Assembly: GCA_027074805.1 (NCBI GenBank)
Contig: JALTCK010000092.1
Coordinates: 21,717 to 85,716 of the forward strand
Direction of reading: 5' to 3'
DNA length: 64,000 nt
Origin: Thermococcus sp.
GTDB taxonomy: Archaea; Methanobacteriota_B; Thermococci; Thermococcales; Thermococcaceae
Shown here: in pieces, positions 39,358-48,043 of the stretch
How positions within the stretch are numbered: the first letter of the stretch is position 1
Layout of the letters: each line of letters begins with the position of its first letter
Notes under the pieces: model-generated
What the model was told of the DNA's origin: nothing
The model's input: the letters and a program-made list of their open reading frames with translations, nothing else
The model's database searches: none
Position numbers and translations under genes: made by a program

Positions 39358-40707
39358 TTACTCCTTCTTGAGCTTCTCACACCTCTCAACCCAGTCCTTG
39401 AGCACATCTTTGAGCTTCGGCTCGCCGATTTCCTCGAGCTCATAGCGGACACGAACGGCCGGTTTGTTGAGCTTCATGAACCTGCGGAGGTCAACAGGGG
39501 TGCCCATGACGACGACATCAGCGTCAGCCCTGTTGATGGTCTCCTCGAGCTCCTTGATCTGCTTGGCGCCGTATCCCATGGCAGGTAGGATGACGTCGAG
39601 GTGGCTGTACTTCTTGTAGGTGTCGATGATCGAGCCGACGGCGTAGGGCCTCGGGTCGATTATCTCGGCAGCTCCGTACTTCTTGGCAGCAATGTAACCG
39701 GCACCGTACTTCATGCCGCCGTGGGTAAGCGTTGGTCCATCCTCGACGACTAAGACGCGCTTGCCTTTGATGAGCTCCGGCTTGTCGACGTAGAGCGGTG
39801 AGGCACCGTCGATGACTATCGCATTCGGGTTGATCTTCTCGATGTCCTCGCGAACCTTCTGGACGTCGTCGCGGTTGGCAGTGTCAATCTTGTTGATGAT
39901 TATGACGTCGGCTGAGCGGAAGTTAGTCTCACCGGGGTGGTATTTCAGTTCATGTCCGGGCCTGTGAGGGTCCGTAACCACTATCCAGAGGTCCGGCACG
40001 TAGAATGGGAAGTCGTTGTTTCCGCCGTCCCAGAGGATTATGTCAGCTTCTTTCTCGGCCTCCCTCAGAATCTTCTCGTAGTCAACGCCCGCGTAGACGA
40101 CCATGCCTCTGTCGATGTACGGCTCGTACTCCTCGCGTTCCTCGATGGTGCACTCGTACCTGTCAAGGTCCTCATAGGTGGCGAAGCGCTGGATGATCTG
40201 CTTCTTCAGGTCCCCGTAGGGCATTGGGTGTCTAATGGCAACCACCTTGTAGCCCATCTCCTGGAGGAGCTGAGCGACTTTCCTGCTGGTCTGGCTCTTT
40301 CCGCAGCCGGTTCTGACAGCTGTTACAGCGACGACCGGCTTGGTGCTCTTGAGCATGGTGCTCTTCGGGCCAAGGAGCCAGAAGTCCGCTCCAGCGCTGT
40401 GTGCTCTGCTCGCGAGGTGCATGACATGTTCGTGTGGAACGTCGGAGTATGCAAAGACGACGATGTCGATGTCGTGCTCTTTAATTATCTTTTCGAGGTC
40501 ATCCTCGTTCCATATTGGAATTCCGTTCGGGTAGAGTTCTCCTGCCAGCTCGGGCGGGTATATTCTCCCCTCGATATCTGGAATCTGGGTAGCGGTGAAA
40601 GCTACAACCTCGTATTCAGGGTTATCCCTGAAGAAGGTGTTGAAGTTGTGGAAGTCCCTTCCGGCTGCTCCAAGAATAACAACCCTCTTTCTTTTCTTTT
40701 CGGCCAT
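39358..40707 (-). CDS. cpgS: Cyclic 2,3-diphosphoglycerate synthetase
   Basis: A 449-aa P-loop protein homologous to the enzyme of Methanothermus fervidus that closes 2,3-diphosphoglycerate to its cyclic form, a thermoprotectant. The N-terminal domain begins RVVILGAAGRDFHNFNTFF; the P-loop is TAVRTGCGKSQTSRKV, later signatures are DGGNNDFPFYVPDLWIVV and NKIDTANRDD. Stands alone with a divergent AlaX gene. Whether Thermococcales accumulate this solute is not obvious; the family may also serve another GTP- or ATP-dependent reaction. Confidence 0.82.
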   Translation of the reverse strand: MAEKKRKRVVILGAAGRDFHNFNTFFRDNPEYEVVAFTATQIPDIEGRIYPPELAGELYPNGIPIWNEDDLEKIIKEHDIDIVVFAYSDVPHEHVMHLASRAHSAGADFWLLGPKSTMLKSTKPVVAVTAVRTGCGKSQTSRKVAQLLQEMGYKVVAIRHPMPYGDLKKQIIQRFATYEDLDRYECTIEEREEYEPYIDRGMVVYAGVDYEKILREAEKEADIILWDGGNNDFPFYVPDLWIVVTDPHRPGHELKYHPGETNFRSADVIIINKIDTANRDDVQKVREDIEKINPNAIVIDGASPLYVDKPELIKGKRVLVVEDGPTLTHGGMKYGAGYIAAKKYGAAEIIDPRPYAVGSIIDTYKKYSHLDVILPAMGYGAKQIKELEETINRADADVVVMGTPVDLRRFMKLNKPAVRVRYELEEIGEPKLKDVLKDWVERCEKLKKE

Positions 40708-40895
40708 TCAAATCACCTCAAAAACTTTTATTGCAGTCTCCTTTTGATTTTGTCATTTATAACGATTTTTATTGAGAAATGCAAGTGTTTCGCGGGCTTC
40801 TTTCGGGACAAGCCTTATAAGCCTGAAAAACCTTCAGCTTCTTTCAGGAAACTTTCTCTCCACATTACCAGAGTGCTGGATAAGGGGATGGGCAG

Positions 40896-41351
40896 ATGGA
40901 GGCGGAAGTTAGGACTCATACGGCACTTCATGTGGTGAAAGGTGCTGTTGTGAAGGTTCTGGGTGAAAAGGCCAAGTGGACGGCGGGCGTTTACGTGGAC
41001 GGGAACCATGGAAGACTAACGGTCAAGTTCGACCGGAAGCCAACGCCGGAGGAGGTTGCCGAGATAGAGCGGCTCGCCAACGGGAAGGTAAAGGAAGAGG
41101 TCCCGGTTAAGGTTTACGAGCTGCCTAGGGACGAGGCTGAGGAGCGCTTTGGAGAGGACATGTACGACCTCTTCCCAATCCCACCCGAGGTAAAGACCCT
41201 CAAAATCGTGGTCATCGAGGGATGGAACGTCAACGCCTGCAATAAGGAGCACACGAGGACGACGGGAGAAATAGGGGAGATAAAAATCCGGAAAGTCCGT
41301 TTCAGGAGGAGTAAGGGGTTGCTGGGGATCAGCTTTGACGTTCTGGACTAG
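40896..41351 (+). CDS. alaX: Alanyl-tRNA editing protein AlaX (short form)
   Basis: Free-standing editing domain that removes serine or glycine from tRNA-Ala. Zinc ligands are His8 and His12 in RTHTALHVV and Cys115 and His119 in NACNKEHTRTTGEIG. With 151 aa it is the AlaX-S type. The tRNA-Ala gene of this window is elsewhere. GGGGATGGGCAG precedes the ATG at 40896. Its last codon overlaps the convergent vapC. Confidence 0.92.
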   Translation: MEAEVRTHTALHVVKGAVVKVLGEKAKWTAGVYVDGNHGRLTVKFDRKPTPEEVAEIERLANGKVKEEVPVKVYELPRDEAEERFGEDMYDLFPIPPEVKTLKIVVIEGWNVNACNKEHTRTTGEIGEIKIRKVRFRRSKGLLGISFDVLD

Positions 41352-41773
41352 GGGACCATCTCGAAGAGAACCGTGAAGTCGCTGTCGAAGGTGAAGGCCT
41401 TTCTTATTTTCAAGCGCTCCATCATGGCAAGGGCCAGCGCGTCTATCATGTCCAGCCCCTTCTTATCTGTGTACTTGAAGAAGAGCTCCCATGCTCTTTC
41501 CCAGTCGCCCTCTGTTTCCCTCTCGACGAAGATGAACTTGCTCGACGTGTAGAACCTGTACTGCTCAAGGGCGACGTCCTTTCCAACGTGCTTGCTTACC
41601 CCGTTGAGGAACTCCATTAATGTGGGTCTCCCGAGGACGAAGCGCGAACCTCTTGAAACGGCCTCCCTGAAAAAGCTCACCGCCCTCTCGTGTTCGGGGT
41701 CATCTCTCGCCAGTAAGGCTATCATTGCACTCGTGTCGAGATAAATCAGCTCTGGTTTCAGTGGCTTCGCCAT
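41348..41773 (-). CDS. PIN-domain ribonuclease toxin VapC
   Basis: A 141-aa PIN domain: LIYLDTSAMIALL, the middle acid in RPTLMEFLNG, and KGLDMIDALALAMME followed by FTFDSDFTVLF. All catalytic acids are present. It overlaps the antitoxin gene by 16 bp and is the second of a vapBC operon. Confidence 0.9.
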   Translation of the reverse strand: MAKPLKPELIYLDTSAMIALLARDDPEHERAVSFFREAVSRGSRFVLGRPTLMEFLNGVSKHVGKDVALEQYRFYTSSKFIFVERETEGDWERAWELFFKYTDKKGLDMIDALALAMMERLKIRKAFTFDSDFTVLFEMVP

Positions 41774-42018
41774 TCGACCACGCCCCAGTCATCGTCGTGA
41801 CTGGTTTTCCTGCCCTTGAGCTCCACAACGCCGAAGGCCTTCCATATGGGGTCGTTTTCAACCTCTTCCCGGATTTTCTCCTCGTTCATCTCGACATAGG
41901 CCTCTACAGCTTCCCTCAGGACCTCTTTGAGGCTCTTACCCTCCCTCAGGGATATCAGCCTTAGCATGTTATAGAGCTCTTCATCTAACTCAGTCTGCAC
42001 ATGCTTAATGGTTGACAT
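41758..42018 (-). CDS. VapB-type antitoxin (ribbon-helix-helix)
   Basis: An 86-aa protein starting MSTIKHVQTELDEELYNMLRLISLREGKSLKEVLREAVEAY, a clear ribbon-helix-helix DNA-binding domain, followed by an acidic toxin-binding tail. GGTGAT precedes the ATG. Pairs with the downstream PIN toxin. Confidence 0.88.
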   Translation of the reverse strand: MSTIKHVQTELDEELYNMLRLISLREGKSLKEVLREAVEAYVEMNEEKIREEVENDPIWKAFGVVELKGRKTSHDDDWGVVEWRSH

Positions 42019-42052
42019 GTAATCACCAAATGCATTTCGAACTTTGTTCCAT

Positions 42053-42841
42053 TTAAGGCTTTCTCATCCACAGTGCCCCCGCCATGCCGAAGTAGGTCGG
42101 GCAGGCGTATGCGGAAGCTTTCAGCTCGAATTCCGCAACCCTCATCGCTCCTAACATCATGAGCATCTGCCAGTAGCTGTCCACCAGGGCTTTGCTCACA
42201 AGTTCCTCGGGGATTTCTGGGAGTTCATCAAGGCGGTTCTCGTTTATCAGTTGCATAATCAATCGGTCGTATTCCTCGCTCTCCTTCCTGTAGCCATACG
42301 GCCCGTTTTCGTCGTGGGCGTGCCCGTGGTCGGCGCTGATTATCAGCGCGATTCTCTTCTCGCTCTCCTCGATGACGCCTCCGAGGACTTCACCGAACCC
42401 GATCAGAGTCTCCCTGTTCAAGCTCCTCGCCGGCGTTAGAAGGACGAGGGGCTTCTTCTCGAGGAATTGTAACGGTATCAGTTCCCCCCACGTCAAGGGC
42501 CACCTCGAATACCTGCCGCTCCTGCTGGCGAAGTGCAGGTCAACGACCGGGAAGCGGTCTTTCGTCGCCTCGTATATCCTCTCCGCAAGCTCCCTATCGG
42601 TCTCCCACTCGCCTGGGAGTTCCTTTCCCTCAAAGCCGAGCCAGGAAACCAGGTGCTCCGCCATCACTATTCCGAGATGGTCGCTCATCCTGACATTGTG
42701 GGGGCTTATGAGGACGTAGGAATCAACGTCCCTGAATGCTTCTCCGATTCTCCTTAAAACACCTGCAAGCTTTGCTGTTTCCTCATCTTCCGGCTCCAGA
42801 ACAGGGTTTCCGTGGGGCATGAGGCTTATTCCCACGAGCAT
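42053..42841 (-). CDS. Class III extradiol dioxygenase-like (LigB family) protein
   Basis: A 262-aa protein of the LigB/Memo fold. The early MPHGNPVLEPEDEETAKL, the ISPHNVRMSDHLGI segment and the late ISADHGHAHDENGPYGY give histidines and an acid that can bind iron. True ring-opening activity is unproved for the archaeal members; relatives include radical-SAM-associated AMMECR1 partners and Memo. GGTGATCCC is before the ATG. Function open. Confidence 0.8.
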   Translation of the reverse strand: MLVGISLMPHGNPVLEPEDEETAKLAGVLRRIGEAFRDVDSYVLISPHNVRMSDHLGIVMAEHLVSWLGFEGKELPGEWETDRELAERIYEATKDRFPVVDLHFASRSGRYSRWPLTWGELIPLQFLEKKPLVLLTPARSLNRETLIGFGEVLGGVIEESEKRIALIISADHGHAHDENGPYGYRKESEEYDRLIMQLINENRLDELPEIPEELVSKALVDSYWQMLMMLGAMRVAEFELKASAYACPTYFGMAGALWMRKP

Positions 42842-42973
42842 GGGATCACCATCAAGTAATCAAAAGTTGAGGTTCTTAACTGTTCTTCCTAAAAGACAAA
42901 ATCTACTGAATCATGGAAAACGCTAGGGAGTATGTGGCAAGGTAAAAATATTAAACAAGCCGTGCTCAATGTT

Positions 42974-44185
42974 TTAGTCCCATTCTAGGTAGATCTCATA
43001 ATAATTTCTGCCGTTTCCATCCTTGTAAGCGTAGTATAATCTGGAGTGTGTTCCCCAGTCTGTTATCTCAACATGATAATGGGGCCTGTGCCCGGACTCA
43101 CTTTCTCTGTATGTGCTCACACTGCCAGAGAAACAGACTTGAACTCCGATGCCTCCGCATACCGAGGTTGATATTGAAGTGGTGAGGTACACCCCTCCAT
43201 TGTCTGAAGGGGCATCAAACAGTATGTTGAATGAGTCCATGTTGTCGGTTTTGTCTCTGTATTCCCTCGGCATTCCTGAGGAAATGCCTCCAGAGTAGTA
43301 TCCTCCAGGTGTCCCGTGAAAGTTTCTTATGTGGACCGGGGTAAGCGACCATACAGTCCGACACCATGTGTACGTGCAGATTTCTGTCTCCGTAATCCTG
43401 TAGTCCACATTGGATGTTATTATACGGACATCTCCATCTGAGACATCTATGCTTCCAGAAATGTCCTTGTCCGTTACAAGGGCAGTTCCGCTGCTCTCCC
43501 ATCTGTCCTCGTCTGGGAGGCCTCCCCATGTCTCTTGGGAGAAGCTTTCGTATGTTATTGCATCATCTCTCTCAACGACCCAGCTGACCTGCACCCCAGT
43601 TATGCTCCTAACGATTGCCGTCTTTATATCTGGGATAGTGAGTGTTCCGTGATCTACTGTTTCTATACTCTCAACGTGGAATCCTCCCTTGGCAGGTTCG
43701 TAATGAAGCGGGACTTCCACGTCTAATCTCATCATTGGTTGGGTGGGCTCAAAACTCACAGTGCGTGCTCCCCAGTAGTCTTTGTCCGCCACTATTACTA
43801 GGAGAGTTACTGGCCTGAACCTGACTTTTTCAATGGTCTCGGGCTTGCCGTCTATTGTCTCTGTTTCGAGGTAAGTCCCTAGGGGCTTTCTCTCTATCTT
43901 GATGGTGGGATTAACGATGCTTCCAGAGTATTTCTGTTCAGGTCTTTGTGAGGTTAGGTCGACTATCACCACCTTTGGATTGGTGAGCTTCTTCTCCGTG
44001 TGCATGTTGATCTGTGCGAGCCCGGCAGGTTTTCCTTGGAGCCAGTCGAGGTATGCAGAGTACAGTGCTCCTGCGTTGTCCGGCTGGACCCCATAGGCGG
44101 AGGGTACCACAATGGTTATCATCACAGCCACGAGCACCGCAGCTGTTGCGATTCTCTTCTTTCTCGTCAATGGGCCCGCCCCCAT
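42974..44185 (-). CDS. Exported beta-rich protein, unknown function
   Basis: A 403-aa protein with a signal peptide (basic start, hydrophobic residues 11-30, cleavage likely after SAYG). The mature part is rich in serine, threonine, tyrosine and tryptophan and has two likely disulfides (CTYTWC and CGGIGVQVC). No transmembrane anchor. TATA-like TTTATATAAC lies about 55 bp upstream with an inverted repeat before it. I do not recognise a family. Confidence 0.78.
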   Translation of the reverse strand: MGAGPLTRKKRIATAAVLVAVMITIVVPSAYGVQPDNAGALYSAYLDWLQGKPAGLAQINMHTEKKLTNPKVVIVDLTSQRPEQKYSGSIVNPTIKIERKPLGTYLETETIDGKPETIEKVRFRPVTLLVIVADKDYWGARTVSFEPTQPMMRLDVEVPLHYEPAKGGFHVESIETVDHGTLTIPDIKTAIVRSITGVQVSWVVERDDAITYESFSQETWGGLPDEDRWESSGTALVTDKDISGSIDVSDGDVRIITSNVDYRITETEICTYTWCRTVWSLTPVHIRNFHGTPGGYYSGGISSGMPREYRDKTDNMDSFNILFDAPSDNGGVYLTTSISTSVCGGIGVQVCFSGSVSTYRESESGHRPHYHVEITDWGTHSRLYYAYKDGNGRNYYEIYLEWD

Positions 44186-44261
44186 CTTTTCATTTTTCTA
44201 ATGAGTATAATAAAAACTTTCAACAAGTTATAAATTCCGACTGTTATATAAACATTTGGAT

Positions 44262-44287
44262 GGGTTACTGTGTCCAGTTGGTAACCC
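44262..44287 (-). promoter_or_regulatory. Inverted repeat upstream of the exported-protein promoter
   Basis: Perfect arms GGGTTAC and GTAACCC with a 12-bp spacer, ending 11 bp before the TATA box at 44242-44251. The position next to the transcription-factor B site suits an activator or repressor. A second GGGTAAC half-site lies about 80 bp away. Confidence 0.5.
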
Positions 44288-44414
44288 CTCCTATGGTCTT
44301 GAAGAACACGGGGTGGTGAGGCTTCATGAGGAAAACTTCCGGTTGGCAAGTTACGGGCTATTATTTGGGTAACAGGGGAAAAGTTTAAAGGGTAAATTCG
44401 AAGCTCAAAAAAGT

Positions 44415-46868
44415 TTAAGCCTTGCCCCTCAGGATGTTCTCTGCGGCGTAGCGGAGGATGCTCCCAGCCTTGAGATACTTCACTTCTGCCGGCGTCTTGA
44501 CCTCGGCCCTAACTAAAAACTCGAAGCTTTCCCCGTTTCTCTTGGCAGTAATCTTAACTACCTTCCCGGGTTTCAGCCCGCCGACCTCTATGTCGAAGAC
44601 CTCGTCTCCCTTGAGCCCCCTTCGGTCCTCTGGATTCAGGAAGGTAAGAGGCAGAATTCCCATTCCGACGAGGTTGCTCCTGTGTATCCTCTCAAAGCTC
44701 TCCGCTATCACTGCCTTAACTCCCAGCAAAGCTGGTCCCTTCGCCGCCCAGTCCCTGCTGCTCCCGACACCGTACTGCTTTCCTGCTATTATGATGAGGG
44801 GAACCCCCTCTTCCATGTATCTCATCGCGGCATCGTAAACGCTCATCTCTTCACCCGTAGGCCAGTAGACGGTTTTAAAGCGGGCGAAGGTGCCCCTCAT
44901 CATGACCTCGTGGTTGCTCCTTCTGGCCCCATATGTGTGGAGGTTCTTGACGCCGAGGGAGCGGAGATACCTCCCCGCAGGACTCTCGGGGCTTATGGCA
45001 TTTGCAGGGCTTATGTCGTCGGTGCTTACCCTGTCTCCAAGGACTATGAGGGCCCTTGCGCCGTCGATCTTCTCGCCGAGGGGCTGGAGCTCGAAGAAGG
45101 GCGGCTTTCTTATGTAGGTTGAGTCCGTCCAGGCGTAGGTCTCTCCCTCTGGAGAGTTAAGGGCCTCCCACGCCGGGCTACTGTAGAGGTCGGAGTACTT
45201 CTCCCTGAAGAGTTTGTGGCTTATGACCCCAACCAAGGCCCTGACCTCTTCCCTTGAAGGCATCAGGTCGCGGAGGTAAACGGGACGGCCGTTGGGGTCG
45301 AAGGCAATGAGTTCCGCCGGGTTGGTTATGCGGCCCGCCACCGCGAAGGCTACTACGAGCGGGGGGCTGGCGAGGTAGGTGTGCTCTATCAGCGGATTCA
45401 CCCTCCTCCTGAAGTTCCTGTTGCTGCTTATAACGGCCACCCCTTTGACTCCTGTCTTTATCGCCTCCTCGGCTTCCCTCTTCAGGGGCCCGCTGTTCCC
45501 TATGCAGGCGGCGCAGGCGAAGCCGTTGACGTGGAAGCCGATGGCCTCGAGGTAGGGCAGGAGGTTGAGCCTCCGTAGGTACTCCACCGCAACCCTGCTT
45601 CCTGGGGTGAAGCTTGTCTTAACCCAGGGCTTTGGTTTTAGACCGAGCTCGACGGCCTTTTTGGCGATGAGTGCAGCTGAGATGAGGTTGTAGGGGTTGC
45701 TCGTGTTGGTGCAGCTCGCTATCGCGGCGAGGGCGACGAAGCCGTCCTCGAGCTCGAAGCCGTTAATCGTTGCGCGCTTTTCTGCCGGAAAGCTCAGCTC
45801 CCGAAGTGGAATTCTATCCTCAGGATGATCCGGACCAGAAACAGAGGGTTCGATTTTTGAGAGGTCTATCCTCACCCTGTCGTCGTACTCAGGCTCGTCC
45901 TCGCGGAAGAGGAGGTTTGCCCTGCTGTAAGTATCCACGAGCTCCGCTTTCTCCCTTCCCCTCGTGAGCTCGATGAAGCGGATGGTTTCTTCGTCTATGG
46001 GGAAGTAGCCGACGGTCGCCCCGTTTTCGGGCGTCATGTTGGCTATCACAGCCCTGTCAAAAGCGCTCAGGCTCTCCAGGTTGCCGGTGTACTCGAGGAA
46101 CTTGCCCACAACGCCTTTCTTTCTTAGCTTTTCGGTGACGGTCAGGACTATGTCGGTGGGGGTAACCTCTGGCAAAGGCTCGCCCTCCAGAACGACTCCA
46201 ACGACCTCCGGAACCGGCATGTAATAGGGCTCTCCCAGGAGGGCGGCCTCGGCCTCTATCCCCCCTACACCCCATCCGAGGACGCCTATCCCGTTCACCA
46301 TCGGTGTGTGGCTGTCGGTCCCGAGGACCGTGTCTGGGTAGGCTATCCCGTTCTCAAGGAAGACCACCCGGGCGAGGTGTTCCATGTTTATCTGGTGGAT
46401 TATTCCCTTCCCGGGCGGAACTACGCGGAAGTTCCTGAAGGCCTTTCCGGCCCACTTTAGGAGGGAGTAGCGCTCACCGTTGGCCTCCAGCTCGGTCCTC
46501 ATGTTCTCCTCAAGGGAGTAGGAAGTGCCGTGGTAGAGGACTATTAGCGAATGGTCTACAACGAGTTCAACCGGGATTCTCGGGTTGACCTCCCCGGGAT
46601 CGCCCCATCTCTCCGCCACGTGGTCCCTCATGGCCGCCAAATCAACAACGGCCGGAACCCCGGTGTAGTCCTGCATTATTATCCTCGCGGGATGGAATGG
46701 TATCTCCCCCCGTCTCTCGGAGAGGTTCGGCAGGAACCCCTCGTTTCCGTTCCTCAGGAGGTTCTCTGCCAGGATCCTCAGGCTGTAGGGGAGCTCGTGA
46801 ACGTCGTATTCTCTTTCGAGCTTCCTCAGGCTGTAGAACTTGAAGCGGCCGTTGTCCTCAACGTACAT
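44415..46868 (-). CDS. acnA: Aconitate hydratase (AcnA-type)
   Basis: Isomerises citrate and isocitrate. 817 aa in the AcnA layout: VDHSLIVLYHGTSYSLEEN, the first cluster cysteine in AIASCTNTSNPYNL, the other two in FACAACIGNSGPL, and the swivel domain with YGVGSSRDWAAKGPALLGVKAV and ANAISPESPAGRYL. The frame is open 29 codons further, but ATG 46868 gives the family N-terminus and overlaps the icd stop by 11 bp. It is third in the operon citrate synthase-IDH-aconitase. Confidence 0.95.
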   Translation of the reverse strand: MYVEDNGRFKFYSLRKLEREYDVHELPYSLRILAENLLRNGNEGFLPNLSERRGEIPFHPARIIMQDYTGVPAVVDLAAMRDHVAERWGDPGEVNPRIPVELVVDHSLIVLYHGTSYSLEENMRTELEANGERYSLLKWAGKAFRNFRVVPPGKGIIHQINMEHLARVVFLENGIAYPDTVLGTDSHTPMVNGIGVLGWGVGGIEAEAALLGEPYYMPVPEVVGVVLEGEPLPEVTPTDIVLTVTEKLRKKGVVGKFLEYTGNLESLSAFDRAVIANMTPENGATVGYFPIDEETIRFIELTRGREKAELVDTYSRANLLFREDEPEYDDRVRIDLSKIEPSVSGPDHPEDRIPLRELSFPAEKRATINGFELEDGFVALAAIASCTNTSNPYNLISAALIAKKAVELGLKPKPWVKTSFTPGSRVAVEYLRRLNLLPYLEAIGFHVNGFACAACIGNSGPLKREAEEAIKTGVKGVAVISSNRNFRRRVNPLIEHTYLASPPLVVAFAVAGRITNPAELIAFDPNGRPVYLRDLMPSREEVRALVGVISHKLFREKYSDLYSSPAWEALNSPEGETYAWTDSTYIRKPPFFELQPLGEKIDGARALIVLGDRVSTDDISPANAISPESPAGRYLRSLGVKNLHTYGARRSNHEVMMRGTFARFKTVYWPTGEEMSVYDAAMRYMEEGVPLIIIAGKQYGVGSSRDWAAKGPALLGVKAVIAESFERIHRSNLVGMGILPLTFLNPEDRRGLKGDEVFDIEVGGLKPGKVVKITAKRNGESFEFLVRAEVKTPAEVKYLKAGSILRYAAENILRGKA

Positions 46869-48039
46869 CCTCCATCGCCTCCATAACCGCTCCCCCGAAC
46901 TCCTCCGTTGACAGCCTCCCCCCGAGGTCCGGCGTTCCCCTTCCGCTCTCCACAACTTTTCTAACGGTCCTCCTCATGAGCTCGGTCGCCTCACCCCAGC
47001 CGATGTAGTCGAGCAGTAGGGCGGCGCTCAGGATTGCGGCAGAGGGGTTCGCTATCCCCTTCCCCGCTATGTCTGGGGCCGTTCCGTGAACGGGCTCCGC
47101 TAGGGCTATCTCGTCGCCGAGGTTCAGTCCGGCGGCCATTCCGAGGCCACCAACCAGGGCAGCGGCCGCGTCGCTCAGATAGTCACCGTTGAGGTTCGGG
47201 GTTACTATGATATCGTACTCCCAGGGGCGGATTATTATCTGCTGAAAGGCATTGTCGGCTATCTTGTCGTCCACCAGGATTTTGCCCGGCTTCTTCTCGC
47301 CTATGCTCACGACGTCGGAGAACTCCTCGGATGCAACCTCGTAGGCCCACTCCCTGAAGGCCCCCTCCGTGAACTTCATTATGTTGCCCTTGTGCATTAT
47401 CGTTACCCTCTTCCTCCCCCTCTCCACTGCCCACGTCAGGGCTTTCCTCATTATCCTCTTGGTCCCGAACTCCGATATGGGCTTCACGCCTATTCCGGCA
47501 TCCTCCCTCAGCTCTATCCCGAACTCCTTCTTCAATAGCTCCCTGAACCTCTTAGCTTCCTCGCCCCCTGCTTTCCACTCTATTCCCGCGTAAACATCCT
47601 CCGTGTTCTCGCGGAAGATCACGAGGTCCACTCGGTCAGCGTGTTTGAACGCGGTTGGGGCTCCGTAGTACTGAACCGGCCTGACGTTCGCGTAGAGGTC
47701 GAGGAGCTTCCTCAGGGTCACGTTCAGGCTCCTGTGGCCGCTTCCCACTGGAGTCTCAAGGGGTCCCTTCAGGGCCACCTTTGCGAGGGCTATCCCCTTA
47801 ACGGTCTCCTCCGGAAGCAGGGGGCCTGCTCTGAGGGCCTTCTTTCCTGCCAGGAGCTCCCACCAGACTATTCTCCGCGAGGAATAGGCGAGCTCGACGG
47901 CTTTGTCCGCCACCGCCTTAGCCACGCCGATTACCTCTCTCCCTATGCCGTCACCCTCTATGAACGGTATGATCGGCTCGTCTGGAACCTTCAGCCTGCC
48001 TTTCTCAACCTCTATGAAATCTCCCTCAGAAGGGCCCAT
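46858..48039 (-). CDS. icd: Isocitrate dehydrogenase
   Basis: Oxidatively decarboxylates isocitrate to 2-oxoglutarate. The 393-aa protein has the substrate-phosphate serine in SLNVTLRKLLDLYANVRPV, the RENTEDVYAGIEW motif, and the nucleotide loop PVHGTAPDIAGKGIANPSAA. NADP preference is likely as in relatives but not proven here. It follows the citrate synthase gene by four bases. Confidence 0.93.
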   Translation of the reverse strand: MGPSEGDFIEVEKGRLKVPDEPIIPFIEGDGIGREVIGVAKAVADKAVELAYSSRRIVWWELLAGKKALRAGPLLPEETVKGIALAKVALKGPLETPVGSGHRSLNVTLRKLLDLYANVRPVQYYGAPTAFKHADRVDLVIFRENTEDVYAGIEWKAGGEEAKRFRELLKKEFGIELREDAGIGVKPISEFGTKRIMRKALTWAVERGRKRVTIMHKGNIMKFTEGAFREWAYEVASEEFSDVVSIGEKKPGKILVDDKIADNAFQQIIIRPWEYDIIVTPNLNGDYLSDAAAALVGGLGMAAGLNLGDEIALAEPVHGTAPDIAGKGIANPSAAILSAALLLDYIGWGEATELMRRTVRKVVESGRGTPDLGGRLSTEEFGGAVMEAMEDVR

Positions 48040-48043
48040 CCCA

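Noticed and set aside
42901..42960. Short frame MENAREYVAR in the spacer before the exported protein gene
   Set aside because: Ten codons only, no ribosome site; no support.
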